Shown one piece after another: positions 46,820-58,186 of a stretch of 64,000 bases of DNA. Numbering within the stretch: the stretch's first letter is position 1; every line of letters starts with the position of its first letter. A model generated the notes under the pieces. The model saw only the letters and a list, made by a program, of their open reading frames with translations. It was not told where the DNA came from and made no database searches. The DNA comes from Larix kaempferi. Taxonomy: Eukaryota > Streptophyta > Pinopsida > Pinales > Pinaceae. Both the position numbers and the translations under genes were made by a program. The stretch is from positions 9,035,001 through 9,099,000 of the forward strand of contig BSBM01000372.1 in the NCBI GenBank assembly GCA_027924585.1, written 5' to 3'.

Positions 46820-47642
46820 TGTTAGGATATTCCTATACTCCATCCTAGTCCTACCAGTATTTTCATTATTTGCATTTTCAGTCATGCATGCACTTTTAGG
46901 GTTTGCATGCATTATTTAGGGTTTGCATGCATTTGCATGCATCCCAGTCATCAGTCCCAGCACCTAGCCCTCAGTTAGCTAGCCCCCGAAGCTTCTTTCC
47001 ACCCAATTTCATCCCTCCTAGATCTTAGTGCGCCGCCCTTTCACCTACTGCATGAGAAAGGTGCCCTTCCTTACCTACCATTCAGTTATCTTCAGTTCTT
47101 TCGTTGATTTAAGGCTAGACTGACTCTCAACTGACTGTATCACTCCGATGGACCTCCAGTGAGACTTGACTGCCCATTCTGACTTCAGTTAGATCCTCAT
47201 GCGCCCTCCACTGAGCCTCCTTCATTCAGTTAGTTCCAGTTACACTCAGTTACACCTACCACACTCAGTTAGACTCAGTTTAACTGATGGTTGATAGTTA
47301 CTTGAGCATTGATGACTCCACTGGTGATGAGATAGACTACTAGTTGTGCTCCGATGACACTCCAGTGATCTTTTGATCACTCCATGAAGGCTAATTCGAA
47401 TTGCCACCTTAGGAATTCGAATCCTCATGCATTGTACTATTTATTTGTCCATATTGTGATTAATTAATTAGTGTGTGTGAAGTATTTTTGCTTCTATCCG
47501 AGTTCTACTGTATTATTATTCTGTTGCTCATTATAGTGCATTGACCACTCTTCTTCTATTTTTTGGCTTAATCAATTACTTTCTTGTGAGGTATACATCA
47601 TCTCTTAGATTTGCTATGAAGATTTTCACATGGTATCAGAGC
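46820..47642 (+). repeat. Element F 5' LTR and PBS
   Basis: The LTR is 46820-47630, TGTTAGGATATTCC to GATTTTCACA. Its U3 has clustered CATGCA words (46881-46945) and at least nine CAGTTA/CAGTTG words in either orientation. The PBS TGGTATCAGAGC is at 47631-47642. Confidence 0.95.
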
Positions 47643-47794
47643 ATGTTGAGAGTATTTTTTATCTCCATTCCTGAGAATTTTTTGCAGGTTATTATCAAGA
47701 TTTCGATTGCAACAGTTGCAGCAGTTTCTTCATTTTTGCAGCAGTAGCAGTTGCAGATATTTCTATTATTTTTTGTAGGTCTTCTACAGCTTCC

Positions 47795-48958
47795 ATGTAT
47801 TCAGAAGAAATCCCTCCTCTTCCTCCATTCAACTATGATCTTCTTTCTCCATTCAACTATGATAAATGGAAACCGAAAATGATAGCATATTTGAAGAAAA
47901 ATGATCTCTTTGATCATTGTTTTGAAAGAGAGTTCGAATCCTATGAAGAAGAGATTGACTGGTTAAATAAAGGTGACAGAGTTTATGCAACAATGATGTT
48001 TGCTTTGCCTGAATACATGGTATACCAATTCATTGATGATGTTGAATCTCCAAAAGATCTATGGGCCCTCCTGGATGAAAGATTTGGCAAACAGAATGAA
48101 GGGATTGGTCCAAACCCTTTCGAGAGCAAGCAAAGTGATGCATTCTCCCTCCTTGATGATGTCATTGATCATGAATCATTATCAAACATATCTCATATTG
48201 AAGTTGTCCACAAATAAGAAGAACTTGCAGATTCTACACTCATGCTCCAAATTTCTTCTATTTCTCTTTCTGTGCCAGCTCACACTCTAGATATTGCAGA
48301 AGGTCCTAAATCCTCTCTTGCACTAGAGTCTGTTGGTCTGCATCATGATCTATTGAATGTTTCGGAGGTCAAATCAGCTCTTGTAGGTAATGCATTCGCT
48401 CTCCTCAAGCAATCACCTCTTATTTACTACTATATGATCATTATTCCATGCTTTCAGAAGGTTATTGAAGAATATGGCCATTGCCATTCGCTTGGGATAA
48501 TTTCTCATGCACATCATGGTTTTGATCTCACCCCTGCTAGTTCAAAGGAGATCTCAAGAAACCTTGATTCAAGTCTTGGATCTAATTTGGATTCTAAGCA
48601 ATTACTACTTGGGATAATTTCTCATGCATATGATGGTTTTGATCTCACCCTTGTTGGTTCAAAGGAGATCTCAAGAAACCATTTATCAAGTCTTGGAGCT
48701 GATTTGGATTTCAAGCAATCATGTGATGGTTCTTTTTGGCATAATCTCACCCATGATGGTTCGAAGGAGAAGACAAAAGACTATCTGCACATTCATAGAT
48801 TTGATCCTACCTCAGCTGATTCGAATCACAGGTTCAAGGATCATCCTCATACTTTTGGATTTGTTCTCATCACATTTGATCTGAAGAGCAAGTACAAGCA
48901 CATGCTTTCTGAGCATGATCCACTTCTTCCCAAGAAGAAGATACCTCCAAACATATGA
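47795..48958 (+). pseudogene. Element F ORF: gag-like N-terminus joined to an unknown repeat domain
   Basis: One frame of 388 codons broken by a single TAA at 48215-48217. Residues 1 to about 115 look like a copia Gag N-terminal region (PFNYDKWKPKMIAYLKK, MMFALPEYMVYQFIDD, DLWALLDERFGKQNEG). The rest matches nothing I know. It contains two 39-residue repeats, 117 bp apart (48491 and 48608; LGIISHA...GFDLT...SKEISRN), with a degenerate third (about 48725). There is no zinc knuckle. The domain could be a captured host fragment or a rapidly evolving Gag part. The start ATG is 150 bp after the PBS. Confidence 0.7.
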
Positions 48959-49131
48959 CCAAGCATCACACCTGCTTGAGTTTGGAGCATTTATTTTTGT
49001 GTGTGCCTTACAGTCTATTTTGAGGGGGGTATTTTTCCCATGAGGTTTTCCCCATTTCCTCGGTTTATTGACTGTTATTATTCATTGTATTGGGTGACCT
49101 TTGGTCTTAGTTACCAGGGCCCAGGATGGAT

Positions 49132-49952
49132 TAAGGGGGGGTGTTAGGATATTCCTATACTCCATCCTAGTCCTACCAGCGTTTTCACTATTTTCATTTT
49201 CAGTCATGCATGCACTTTTAAGGTTTGCATGCATTATTTAGGGTTTGCATGCATCCCAATCATCAGTACCAGCACCTAGCCCTCAGTTAGCTAGCCCCCA
49301 GAGCTTCTTTCCACCCAATTTCAGGCCTCCTAGATCTTAGTGTGCCCTCCTTTCACCTACTGCATGAGAAAGGTGCCCTTCCTTACCTACCATTCAGTTA
49401 TCTTTAGTTATCTTTAGTTCTTTCCTTGATTTAAGGCTAGACTGACTCTCAACTGACTGTATCACTCCAATGGACCTCCAGTGAGACTTGACTGCCCATT
49501 CTGACTTCAATTAGCTCCTCATGCGCCCTCTACTGAGCCTCCTTCATTGAGTTAGTTCCAGTTACACTCAGTTACACCTACCACACTCAGTTAGACTCAG
49601 TTTGACTGATGGTTGACAGTTACTTGAGAATTGATGACTCCACTTATGATGATATAGACTACTAGTTGTGCTCTGATGACACTCCAGTGATCTTTTGATC
49701 ACTCCATGAAGGTTAATTCGAATTTCCACCTTAGGCATTCGAATCCTCATGCATTGTACTATTTATTTGTCCATATTGTGATTAATTAATTAGTGTGTGT
49801 GAAGTATTTTTGTTTCTATCCGAGTTCTACTGTATTATTATTCTGTTGCTCATTATATTGCATTGACCTCTCTTCTTCTATTTTCTTGCTTAATCAATTA
49901 CTTTCTTGTGAGGTATACATCATCTCTTAGATCTGTTGTGAATATTTTCACA
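49132..49952 (+). repeat. Element F purine tract and 3' LTR
   Basis: TAAGGGGGGG (49132-49141) precedes the LTR at 49142-49952. Compared with the 5' LTR it lacks one TTTGCATGCA copy and has an extra TTATCTTTAG-type segment. TSD TAAAT follows. Confidence 0.94.
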
Positions 49953-49957
49953 TAAAT

Positions 49958-50929
49958 ACCAAACCATACACAACAAAATGATATGCTGACCAGAGAAGGT
50001 AAAAATCATGGGCTACATGTCAAATTTCCTCCTAACCGACCCCATTCAGGTAGGTTTTTCTTAACACATTTAGGTCATGATTGTTATGGATTTTTTGAAT
50101 GGTAATTGTTGTCCCCTATAATTTAGTATGGAAAAATTGTAGGACTTGAAATTTTATACAACTATAGAACTATTTATGGAAACCCCCCAACTGTGTCTAC
50201 TCACGAATTAACCTTCAATATTTTGGGCACAAACCCTACAGGGTCCTTCTTCAATTTTAGTGGTTTTATTTGTGTCAAGATACGTTAAAGGAGCACCACT
50301 GATAAGAGAGAGACCTGTGGATATTAAAAGACTTAAATTCCATTTCCCTACTCGATAAACATCCACTTAGCATCATAGATTCACGTAGCCCCGTCAAAGC
50401 CTTCATCCGACATGATTAAACCTTAGGCACTTTAGGAAACCCCAAGTCACCTCTCTTTGAGGTATCTTTGATTCAATTAGTATCGATTAGTTACATGGAT
50501 GGGCATGGGAAAAACAAATCCCTTTTCTAGATTGTGTCGTTATGAAACCTAAACCCTCAAACTCTAATAGTCCTCACTAATTAAACATTTGAGTAATATT
50601 TTCAAGCTCCAAGGCAAGGGAATAAAACAAATTAACAAACCATGAAAACATATTTTGCAAAGAAACTCCATCATCAAGCTAGTCAAATAAAACTCTTATA
50701 CCTATATAAAATCGTATACACACCTGGTAGGAGAATAGTTAGGAGGGATTTGCAATGGAAGTTATTTCTGATATATTAATTTTGCTTTCTGTCAAGTTAC
50801 TCAAACATGTAGATTTGAATGTAAATCATGAAATATAATTTTAGAATTTATAACTGCTCTGAGCATAATTGCACCATCGACAAAGTCAATTTTTAGCCTG
50901 GGTTCCTTAAGATAACCATTATCAGAAAT
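49958..50929. other. No gene recognised
   Basis: 970 bp of AT-rich sequence without repeats or coding frames that I can support. It may be host sequence of F or the left part of J. Confidence 0.5.
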
Positions 50930-51214
50930 ATGGGAAAAGTTCTAATCATGAATGCTTGTTTGTTTCCATTTCTCGGTATTGTATTTCATCTCCCATGGAA
51001 AATGATATTGTCTATGTTGATTCTCAGGACTACTCTATGTCTCGATAGAGAACTAGATAGCAATCCAAGACCATTCAAGAAGTGTCATCCGGTGATGAAA
51101 TGGTTCAGTCCAGCTCCCATACTTCAATATGATGATACTAAGAGAACTTCAGGGTCAAGACCTGAGTATTTTAGGGGAGAAATGTATCAGTTCTTCAAAG
51201 CTAAGGATTATCGT
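50930..51214 (+). pseudogene. Element J ORF, left fragment
   Basis: The frame reads ...RPEYFRGEMYQFFKAKDYRV and is cut by I. Removing I and one TATCG gives RVRTFSVEEIPIYQNIK on the right. Family unknown. Confidence 0.4.
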
Positions 51215-51870
51215 GTGAAATTCTAGAACACAACATATCTTTGAGCCTAAGAATACCTCACAGTGATAGGATTAGCAAGGAGGAAGAATTGCAGTGAAAT
51301 GAGCAATAAAATTAAACATGCATTGAAACTCAGATGTGCACATAAAAGTGTGTCATATTCCATTAATCAGTATAGTCAACATATATGTTACAATAGAGGA
51401 AATTTGAATGCCCATAGAGAATTTGAATCCATGTCAGTCTAGTCTGGGAAATATCACCACTACAGTGCTCTAAGGCTACCAAACTCAACCGAGACTCAGT
51501 GAACTGAAGCTATTGTCAGTTAACTGACCATGCAAGGTGCATTAGTGAGTTTTTCATGCAAAATATCATGCAATAAGGCTAGAGAGGGTGCATTAGATCA
51601 CAATCAGTGGCAATCGGATCACAAACCCCCCACTAGAGTCAGGAACTTAGGTGGACTGAACCAGATCACTGATTTAGCTCCTAAAATGTAGGGAAATGAC
51701 TGTATGTCCTAAAATCATGCATGTAGGGCTCATCAAGTGGATAATGAGGCCTAGACGAAATATGCACACCACTAGGGGGAAATGACATCATCCAATACTA
51801 GGAAAAAGACTAATAATACTAAGGTGGACAAGGTTGGAGTATTAATTGTCCTAACATCCCCACTTAATCC
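51215..51870 (-). repeat. Element I 3' LTR and purine tract
   Basis: The LTR is 642 bp; on the minus strand it starts TGTTAGGACAATT and ends AATTTCACA. The purine tract is the complement of 51857-51870 (GGATTAAGTGGGGA). Confidence 0.9.
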
Positions 51871-52015
51871 AAACTTAGAAAATCTTGGGCCCTGGTTACT
51901 AAGACCAAAGGTCACCCATGTAATCAAATAATAAAAAATAATTGCTCATGAAACTAAGGAAATGGGGGAAAACCTCATGGGAAAAATACCCCCCTCAAAA
52001 AGAACAGTAGGAAAC
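51871..52015 (-). promoter_or_regulatory. Element I 3' noncoding region shared with F
   Basis: On the minus strand it contains GGGTGACCTTTGGTCTTAG, ACCAGGGCCCA and CATGAGGTTTTCCCC. F has the same phrases in the same order at 49020-49130. These sequences may be needed for reverse transcription or packaging. Confidence 0.6.
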
Positions 52016-53822
52016 TCAAACAACCTTCACATGTGCAAAGAATTTGTAAAAATGTTTGCAGTTTGCTCCTTTGTGGGACAACAATGAAGTGTGTTGGATC
52101 CTATTATGCACTAGTTCCCTGATGTAGTGCATGTGAACCTCAGTATGCCTTCTTGGATCATGGCAAGCCTCTTTGAAAGATTGTGGATTAGACCCCAGCA
52201 TCATGTAGCACCTCTCTGGGAGAAGTGGATCTGTATAAAATAGTGCAAGGATTTCATCTTGGTACTGAGATCTAGTTCTTCTATGGTCAGATGGATCTCC
52301 ATCTATGTTCCCAACAACTTTAAGGAGTTTGTGAGCCCATTTCGGCCTTCGCCATGGATTGGAAGCAGGTGCTGGTTCTGGATCTAGATATGCTTGAACT
52401 TCATTCTCAACATCAAAATATGATTCAACTTGGTCTTCATTAGAAGAGACATCATTTTGATCTTCATCTTGTGCAAATGGAGTAGGAAGATCAAATCTAC
52501 CTTGGCCTTCACCTGGCTGTAGATCTTGCAATGGATCTTCATCGAACTTGACACTTATTTCAATGAAGCATCTTTTGGTTGCAATCTCCATCAGCTTGTA
52601 TGCTTTTGCATCTTCTGCGTATCCCAGCAGAATGCATTTGCTACTTTGGGGTTGAAGATCCTTTCTTTTTTCAAATGAGATTCTGGCCCATGCCTTGGAT
52701 CCAAAAACCCTTAGGTGAGAGACATCAGGTTTGTGTCCCTTCAGTGCTTCGAATGGAGTGACCCCATCCATAGATTTGTGGGGTACCCTATTCTGAATGT
52801 ATGTAGCATAGTTCACTTCTTCTACCCAAAGATATGGTGGAAGATCCCTTGCTTCAAGCAAACAAGTATCCATCTCTTTCAATGACTTATTCTTCCTCTT
52901 AGCTACACCATTTTGCTATGGTGTGTATGGGATATAATGTTGCATTTGGATGCCCTCAGAAGCACAAAACTACTGCAACTCCTTCTTGATGTACTCCCAT
53001 CCATTGTCTGATCTGAGTGCTTTGATCTTCTTCCCAACAAAGTTCTCAACTAAGGCCTTGAAAAAATTGAAAGTCTCGAATACTTCAAACTTCTGCTTAA
53101 GAAAATAGATCCAACAGAACCTAGATAATTCATTGATGAAGGTCAGAAGGTATCTGGATCCATTCATAGAAGTTGTGGGCATCAGTCCTGAGACATCACT
53201 GTGTATCAAATCAAGTGTGGATGAATCTCTCTTTTCCTTCCCAACATCAAACTTTCGCTCTAGATTCTTCCCTATCAAACAACCTTTGCAGATCCCTTGA
53301 GAGAATTTTATGTTGGGCAATCCTTCAACCATCTCTTCCTTGTGCAACTGCTGCAAATACTTGAAATTTAAATGCCTGAATCTCTGATGCCAGAGTCTGA
53401 TACTCTCATTTGCATGAGTCAAGAGAGCACTTTGATGTGAATATGGAAAAAAATGGGAGAACTCATATTCCTTTGAGGTATGGTTTGCAACACCTTTAGC
53501 TATTAGATTCCCAGATGAGATCTCTGTAATCTCAACTATGTCAGGTCCAAAAAAAAAAATCTTCAGTGAACCTGTGTGTGTCATCTGATAAACAGATAAC
53601 AAGTTTGCTTCCAGAGAAAGCACATACAGAACATTATTGAACTTTCCTTGCTCCCTTGAACATTATTGAACATTATTGTTCCCTTCCCTTTAGTAGAGAT
53701 TTGTGAATTGTCTCCCATGTGAATACTAGGACCATTAGTGAGATCTAGAGAAGAAAATGATTCTCTGGAGGAAACCATGTGGTTGGAGGCTCTAGAATCA
53801 ATAAGGAAGACTTGTGATTGTG
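52016..53822 (-). pseudogene. Element I protease-integrase remnant, RT deleted
   Basis: On the minus strand: protease FLIDSRASNHMVSS (Arg in place of Gly in DSG), integrase zinc-binding region (LWHQRFRHLNFKYL), LIHSDVSG, LRSDNGWEYI, then a TAG and NGVAKRKN. The third catalytic residue, normally Glu in NGVAERKN, is Lys (52898-52900). After the integrase C-terminus the frame jumps at about 52155 from SFKEACHDP to RRHTEVHMHYIREL, the end of RNase H, so the whole RT is missing. The remaining frame 52016-52882 is open. Confidence 0.85.
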
Positions 53823-53827
53823 ATAAT

Positions 53828-54649
53828 TGTGAAAATCCTCACAACAGATCTAAGAGTTGATGTATACCTCACAAGAAAGAATTTAGGAATAAGATTGAGA
53901 GTGGTCAATGCAGTAAGATGAGCAACAGAATAATAATACAGTAGAACTCGGATAGAAGCAAAATAACTTCACACACACTAATTCATTAATCACAAATGGA
54001 CAAATAAATAATACAATGCATGAGGAATTCGAATGCCAAGGTGGAAATTCGAATTGGCCTTCATGGAGTGATCAAAAGATCACTGGAGTGTCATCGGAGC
54101 ACAACTAGTAGTCTATCTCATCATCAGTGGAGTCATCAATGCTCAAGTAACTGTCAACCATCAGTCAAACTGAGTCTAACTGAGTGTAGTAGGTGTAACT
54201 GGAACTAACTGAATGAAGGAGGCTCAGTGGAGGGCGCATGAGGAGCTAACTGGAGTCAGAATGAGCAGTCTAGTCACACTGGAGGTCCATCGGAGTGGTA
54301 AGGCCAGTTAAGAGTGAGTCAAGCCTAAAATCAAGGAGAGAACTCAGTTAACTGAAGACAACTGGACTGGTAGGTGAAGAAGGGTGCCTTTGTCAAGTGG
54401 ATGGTGAGATGTGGGCACTTCACTGGTTAGGAGGGCTCAATCTGAGTGGAAATAAGCTCTCGAGTGCTGGAAGACTAGGGACTAGGTGCTGGAGGTGTCA
54501 ACCTGATGACTGGGCAGCATGCTGATGCATGCAGAATGCATGCTGATGCATGCAGAATGCATGCTGCATACAGGAATGCATGCAAGACTGAAAATGCAAA
54601 GGATGAAAATGCTAGTAGGACTAGGATGGAGTATAGGAATATCCTAACA
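53828..54649 (-). mobile_element. Solo LTR S of the F family, inside element I
   Basis: 822 bp, TSD ATAAT at 53823-53827 and 54650-54654. Its sequence matches the F LTR on the minus strand from TGTTAGGATATTCC to GATTTTCACA. Its U3 has a 21-bp direct repeat rich in GCATGC (about 54521-54585). It lies between the gag and protease coding parts of I. Confidence 0.94.
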
Positions 54650-54654
54650 ATAAT

Positions 54655-55122
54655 CCAACCTTCAGTGCATGGCATCTCTCATGACCATCTGTCTCCCTTC
54701 CAGAATCAATCCTCCTTGAACGTTCTGAGATGGAAATGTTGTGTTGTTCAAGAAGTTTAGTCATTTGATCTGTCTTCTTCTTCATGCATGAACTCTCTGG
54801 ATGGTTTCCTTTCTTGCAATAGGTACACTTGGTCTTCTCAAACCTCTGTTGCTTATCTTTCTTGGATTTGGAGGATCCTTCTAATGGATTAGGCTTCTCC
54901 TTTGGATTGGATTCAAATTTCTTATTATCTTTTCCTTTCTGCCTCCCCTTAGCATTCACACTTTTTTGACTCCCCAACCACAAGAGCTTGATTTTTGGAG
55001 GCATTCAAGGCACCCATTTGAATCAATTTGTCTTGTTCTTGGATGAGAGATTCAGTGAATGCATCTAAAGAAGGGATTTTCCAATTAGGGATTGACAATA
55101 TTCCAGAATGGAAGGTAGAAAC
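54655..55122 (-). pseudogene. Element I gag C-terminal part with zinc knuckle
   Basis: On the minus strand: FHSGILSIPNWKIPSLD, SLIQEQDKLIQMG, a frame change, then a Lys-rich linker and the knuckle CTYCKKGNHPESSC (about 54790-54831). It is cut by K on one side and S on the other. Confidence 0.82.
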
Positions 55123-57591
55123 TGTCACATTCCCCAAACCCCTCAATGATCTTCGGAGGATGGGAGACTTCCTGTAAACATTTTTTTTCCTCAAATCCCT
55201 CCATTCTCAAATACAGCCGCAATGGCCATCGATCCGTAATCCTCCATTCTGCAATCCTCAATACGCATGCAGAACTCAGAATGTCAGATTTATGAATAAC
55301 CCTTCTGAAATGATCACGTTCCCGACTTCCACAATCCGCAATGCGGAAGTCGGAAATCAGAAGCCAACTTCACACTCCCGGAAGCTACATGCCTGAATTC
55401 CACGATTCGCAATCTGCATGCGGAACTCAGAATTCGGAGACCTCCAATCACCACCTGGATAAAAATTCACCTCCACAATTCTGCAATCCACATGCACGAC
55501 TCGGAACGCAGATGCCCAATCCATGACTCCGGAAAAACACCTTTCCGCATTCCGCAATCCGCATTGCGGAATTCAGAAATGCGGAAATCCAAATCCACGC
55601 TCTCGAAAATTTCCCCTTCCGACTTCCGTAACCCGCAATCCGCATTGCGGATGCAAAAAGGCAGAATTCCATCCACGCGAATCCAAGGTTGATCCCTGGC
55701 CTCCGCAATCCACATTGCGGATGCGGAACCACACCTCCTACAACAACAAACTTCGAGGGCTTATAAATCCATTATCCCTGAGCCAAATAGGGCAAGGTTG
55801 GTACCGTTGGAAAGCTCTTGGAGAGATCTATCCACTAGTATAATTCCCCATTCCATATGAGGATTCTAGCCTTGTAATTTTCCAACTGAAAGCATTGCCC
55901 ATAACCTCCTCTAGGTGCCTTTAACCTTCTTCAAGAACTCTTCCTGCCTTCGGTCATGACTTCATCTCTTCACATGACCCACAAAGAGGTCATGAAGCAC
56001 CACATAGGATTTCTAAATCCTTCCCATGTACAGGTGAATCCATACAATCCATCCACAAGGATAAGCAATGTATAACAACCACATATGGTGAATGAAACTA
56101 AGTCTAATCCATACATCTAACACATGTAAAATTAACAATGCATTAAAATCATGCAACTGAATGAAGCATCCAGCATGAACTCAGAATTCTACTCAGGCTT
56201 ATACATAATCTACCTATTGATCAACTCATATAAACATTCATTCAATAATATTGAACATAAAAAAATAGGCATAACACATGAATGTCATCATTTACAGCAC
56301 AGGAACACTTATCTTTGAATCTTGAAACTGCCCAAGAAACTGGCTAAGTGAGAGCAACATTCCACCCAACCTTAGGTCTCTGTCCAGCCTATACTCTTTC
56401 AGCTGAGATACCACCCACGAGTCGGGTTGTGTATCCACTAAGGAGGTCTGACTAGGCTCTCTAACAATCAAGTTCCACCCCAATGCTAAGCCAACCTATA
56501 GTTGGGTTTATCAAGCATACAAGGGAAACAAGGAGGATGTTGCTAAGCCAATGAGCTCATCCACAGAACTGCAGGCATCTCAAGACACTCAACATTCATG
56601 GCACCGACAATACCTACCTCACCCAACACAATGAAGACCCCCTTCTCTGCTACACAGTCCCTCAGGGCCCCTTCCCTTCCAGTGCTATTCAGGGTGGGCA
56701 TAGAAAGGTCCAACTGCTAGTTCTCTGAGATTACAACCTTCACTGAGTTCATCAAGCATATCCAACCCTAAATTGACCTTCTTCCTCTGTTAATCAAGCA
56801 TACTCTTCTTAGGGTTGCGAACTAAGCTCTGTCCCCCAGCTCGACTCTCTGCATTCAAATCCATTTATTTCCATGGGTTCACCAAGATTCTCATGCCCTG
56901 TAATTTATCTCAGAGTTTGATTTCATGGATTCCCTAAACAGACGAGGCTTTCATGTAGGGTCTTTATGGGCATTTGACTCTGTAATTTCGACTTACACAG
57001 AAATCACGATTTTTCCTTCTCTGCTTCACGGCTGGGTTCTGTAGCATGTGTTTAAAGAAGTTCCCGTCAACAATGGGCTAGAAAAACAGGATGAACGGAT
57101 TCCCAGGTGGTTATGTGTCTTAAGGGACAAGTAAACATAGCCATGCCCTACCCTACGGATTCGTAGGCATGCTCCATACTCCATCAACTTCATGAGCTGA
57201 TTTCTCAACCACCTTTTGTAATGGAATTAAATGTCAGCATGGGGAATCAAATGGGTTCATAAATGGATAAGTGGCAACATGGGATCCCATCCCATAACCC
57301 CCTCACCTCTCCCTAGTGGATACACATGGCCCCTTCTCATTAGTTGCCTCCTTAGCCAATTTTCTTAGTATTTCATTGCAATATTTAAATGTTTACATCA
57401 TTTACAATATTTCATGGCTTAATAGCACACGAGTAATTCAGAATGTCAAATACTTGCCTATGCAAATAAACCTTAAGCATCCACTAGTGGGGCCTTGGCC
57501 TTGAGCTCCACACTAGGGAAAACACACATTGCATATACACAATATTTACATTGAAGCCAATAAACACTAAGGGAAAAATAGGGGTATTATA
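55123..57591 (-). mobile_element. Element K: 2.47-kb probable solo LTR inside I gag
   Basis: The block is flanked by GAAAC at 55118-55122 and 57592-57596. On the minus strand it would start TATAATACCCC, probably a mutated TGTAATACCCC, and end GGGGAATGTGACA. These ends resemble many plant gypsy LTRs. Removing it with one TSD restores the I gag reading ...QFSMFVSTFHSG. I found no coding sequence or second LTR inside. Confidence 0.72.
55235..55735. repeat. Palindrome-rich tandem repeats in K
   Basis: About seven units, spaced roughly 70-80 bp, each with a short palindrome such as CCGCAATCCGCATTGCGG (about 55558 and 55635) and related forms near 55252, 55331, 55407, 55480 and 55704. Units also share CGGAA(C/T)TCAGAA. 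Confidence 0.7.
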
Positions 57592-57596
57592 GAAAC

Positions 57597-58079
57597 AAAC
57601 ATTGAAAATTGAGGACCAAGCTTGCTTAAGATGGATAGCACTAGTTGCTAAACCTTCTTGTCAATGCCACATTGTTTGCATTACATAACCAAGGACTTGA
57701 ACTTTGAAAAGAACTATTGTATGGTTTCGAAATTACTTGGTTGAAGAGCAATTAATTCATTCTCCAAAACGTGGCCTCTCAGCTCATCTTTCTTGCCAAA
57801 GAGGGTTTCAATCTTCAACCAAACCTCTCTTGGTGTCTTCAATCCATCAAGATGGAAGAGAAAATATATGGAGATGTGAATACACATAAACCAAAATCCT
57901 CATCTAATATGTTCAGGTACTTTCCTTTCTCAACAGTTTCCTGAGGTTCGACCTCCTTGCCTATTATGACCCTGTACAGACTCTTGTTGCGCAACACAAT
58001 CTAAATATAAACCCTCCAATCAATATAACTGAAGGGTTTCAGGATTCTTGGAGACAAAGGAGCATTCAAATTCTCCATG
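57597..58079 (-). pseudogene. Element I gag N-terminal part
   Basis: On the minus strand from ATG at 58077-58079: MENLNAPLSPRIL, FSYIDWRVYI, a stop, then frame-shifted pieces including LKTPREVW-like and ELRGHVLENELIALQ-like sequence, and LSILSKLGPQFSMFVS at the K junction. It matches a copia Gag (UBN2-like). Confidence 0.7.
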
Positions 58080-58186
58080 TGTAACTGCTAGAGCAAATAC
58101 AAACTGAAACTGTTGCTACTGTTGCACTAAAAACTTCTCAAAATCTTGCAAAAACTCTCAAATTGAAGATAAACCAGCCCTGTTGG

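Larger units (their letters stand above)
46820..49952 (+). mobile_element. Element F: compact non-autonomous copia-type element with gag-like ORF and no pol
   Basis: The element is 3,133 bp with 811-bp LTRs and TSD TAAAT at 46815-46819 and 49953-49957. PBS and purine tract are present. The 1.5-kb interior holds a single ORF with one stop. No protease, integrase, RT or RNase H motif occurs. LTR differences are about 5% by eye. The 3' noncoding sequence and LTR tips match element I, which is a plausible relative of its helper. Confidence 0.95.

Noticed and set aside
55235-55735. Palindromic repeats resembling a CRISPR array
   Set aside because: Spacing and repeat sequence vary, interveners are related to each other, and the block is inside an LTR-like element.
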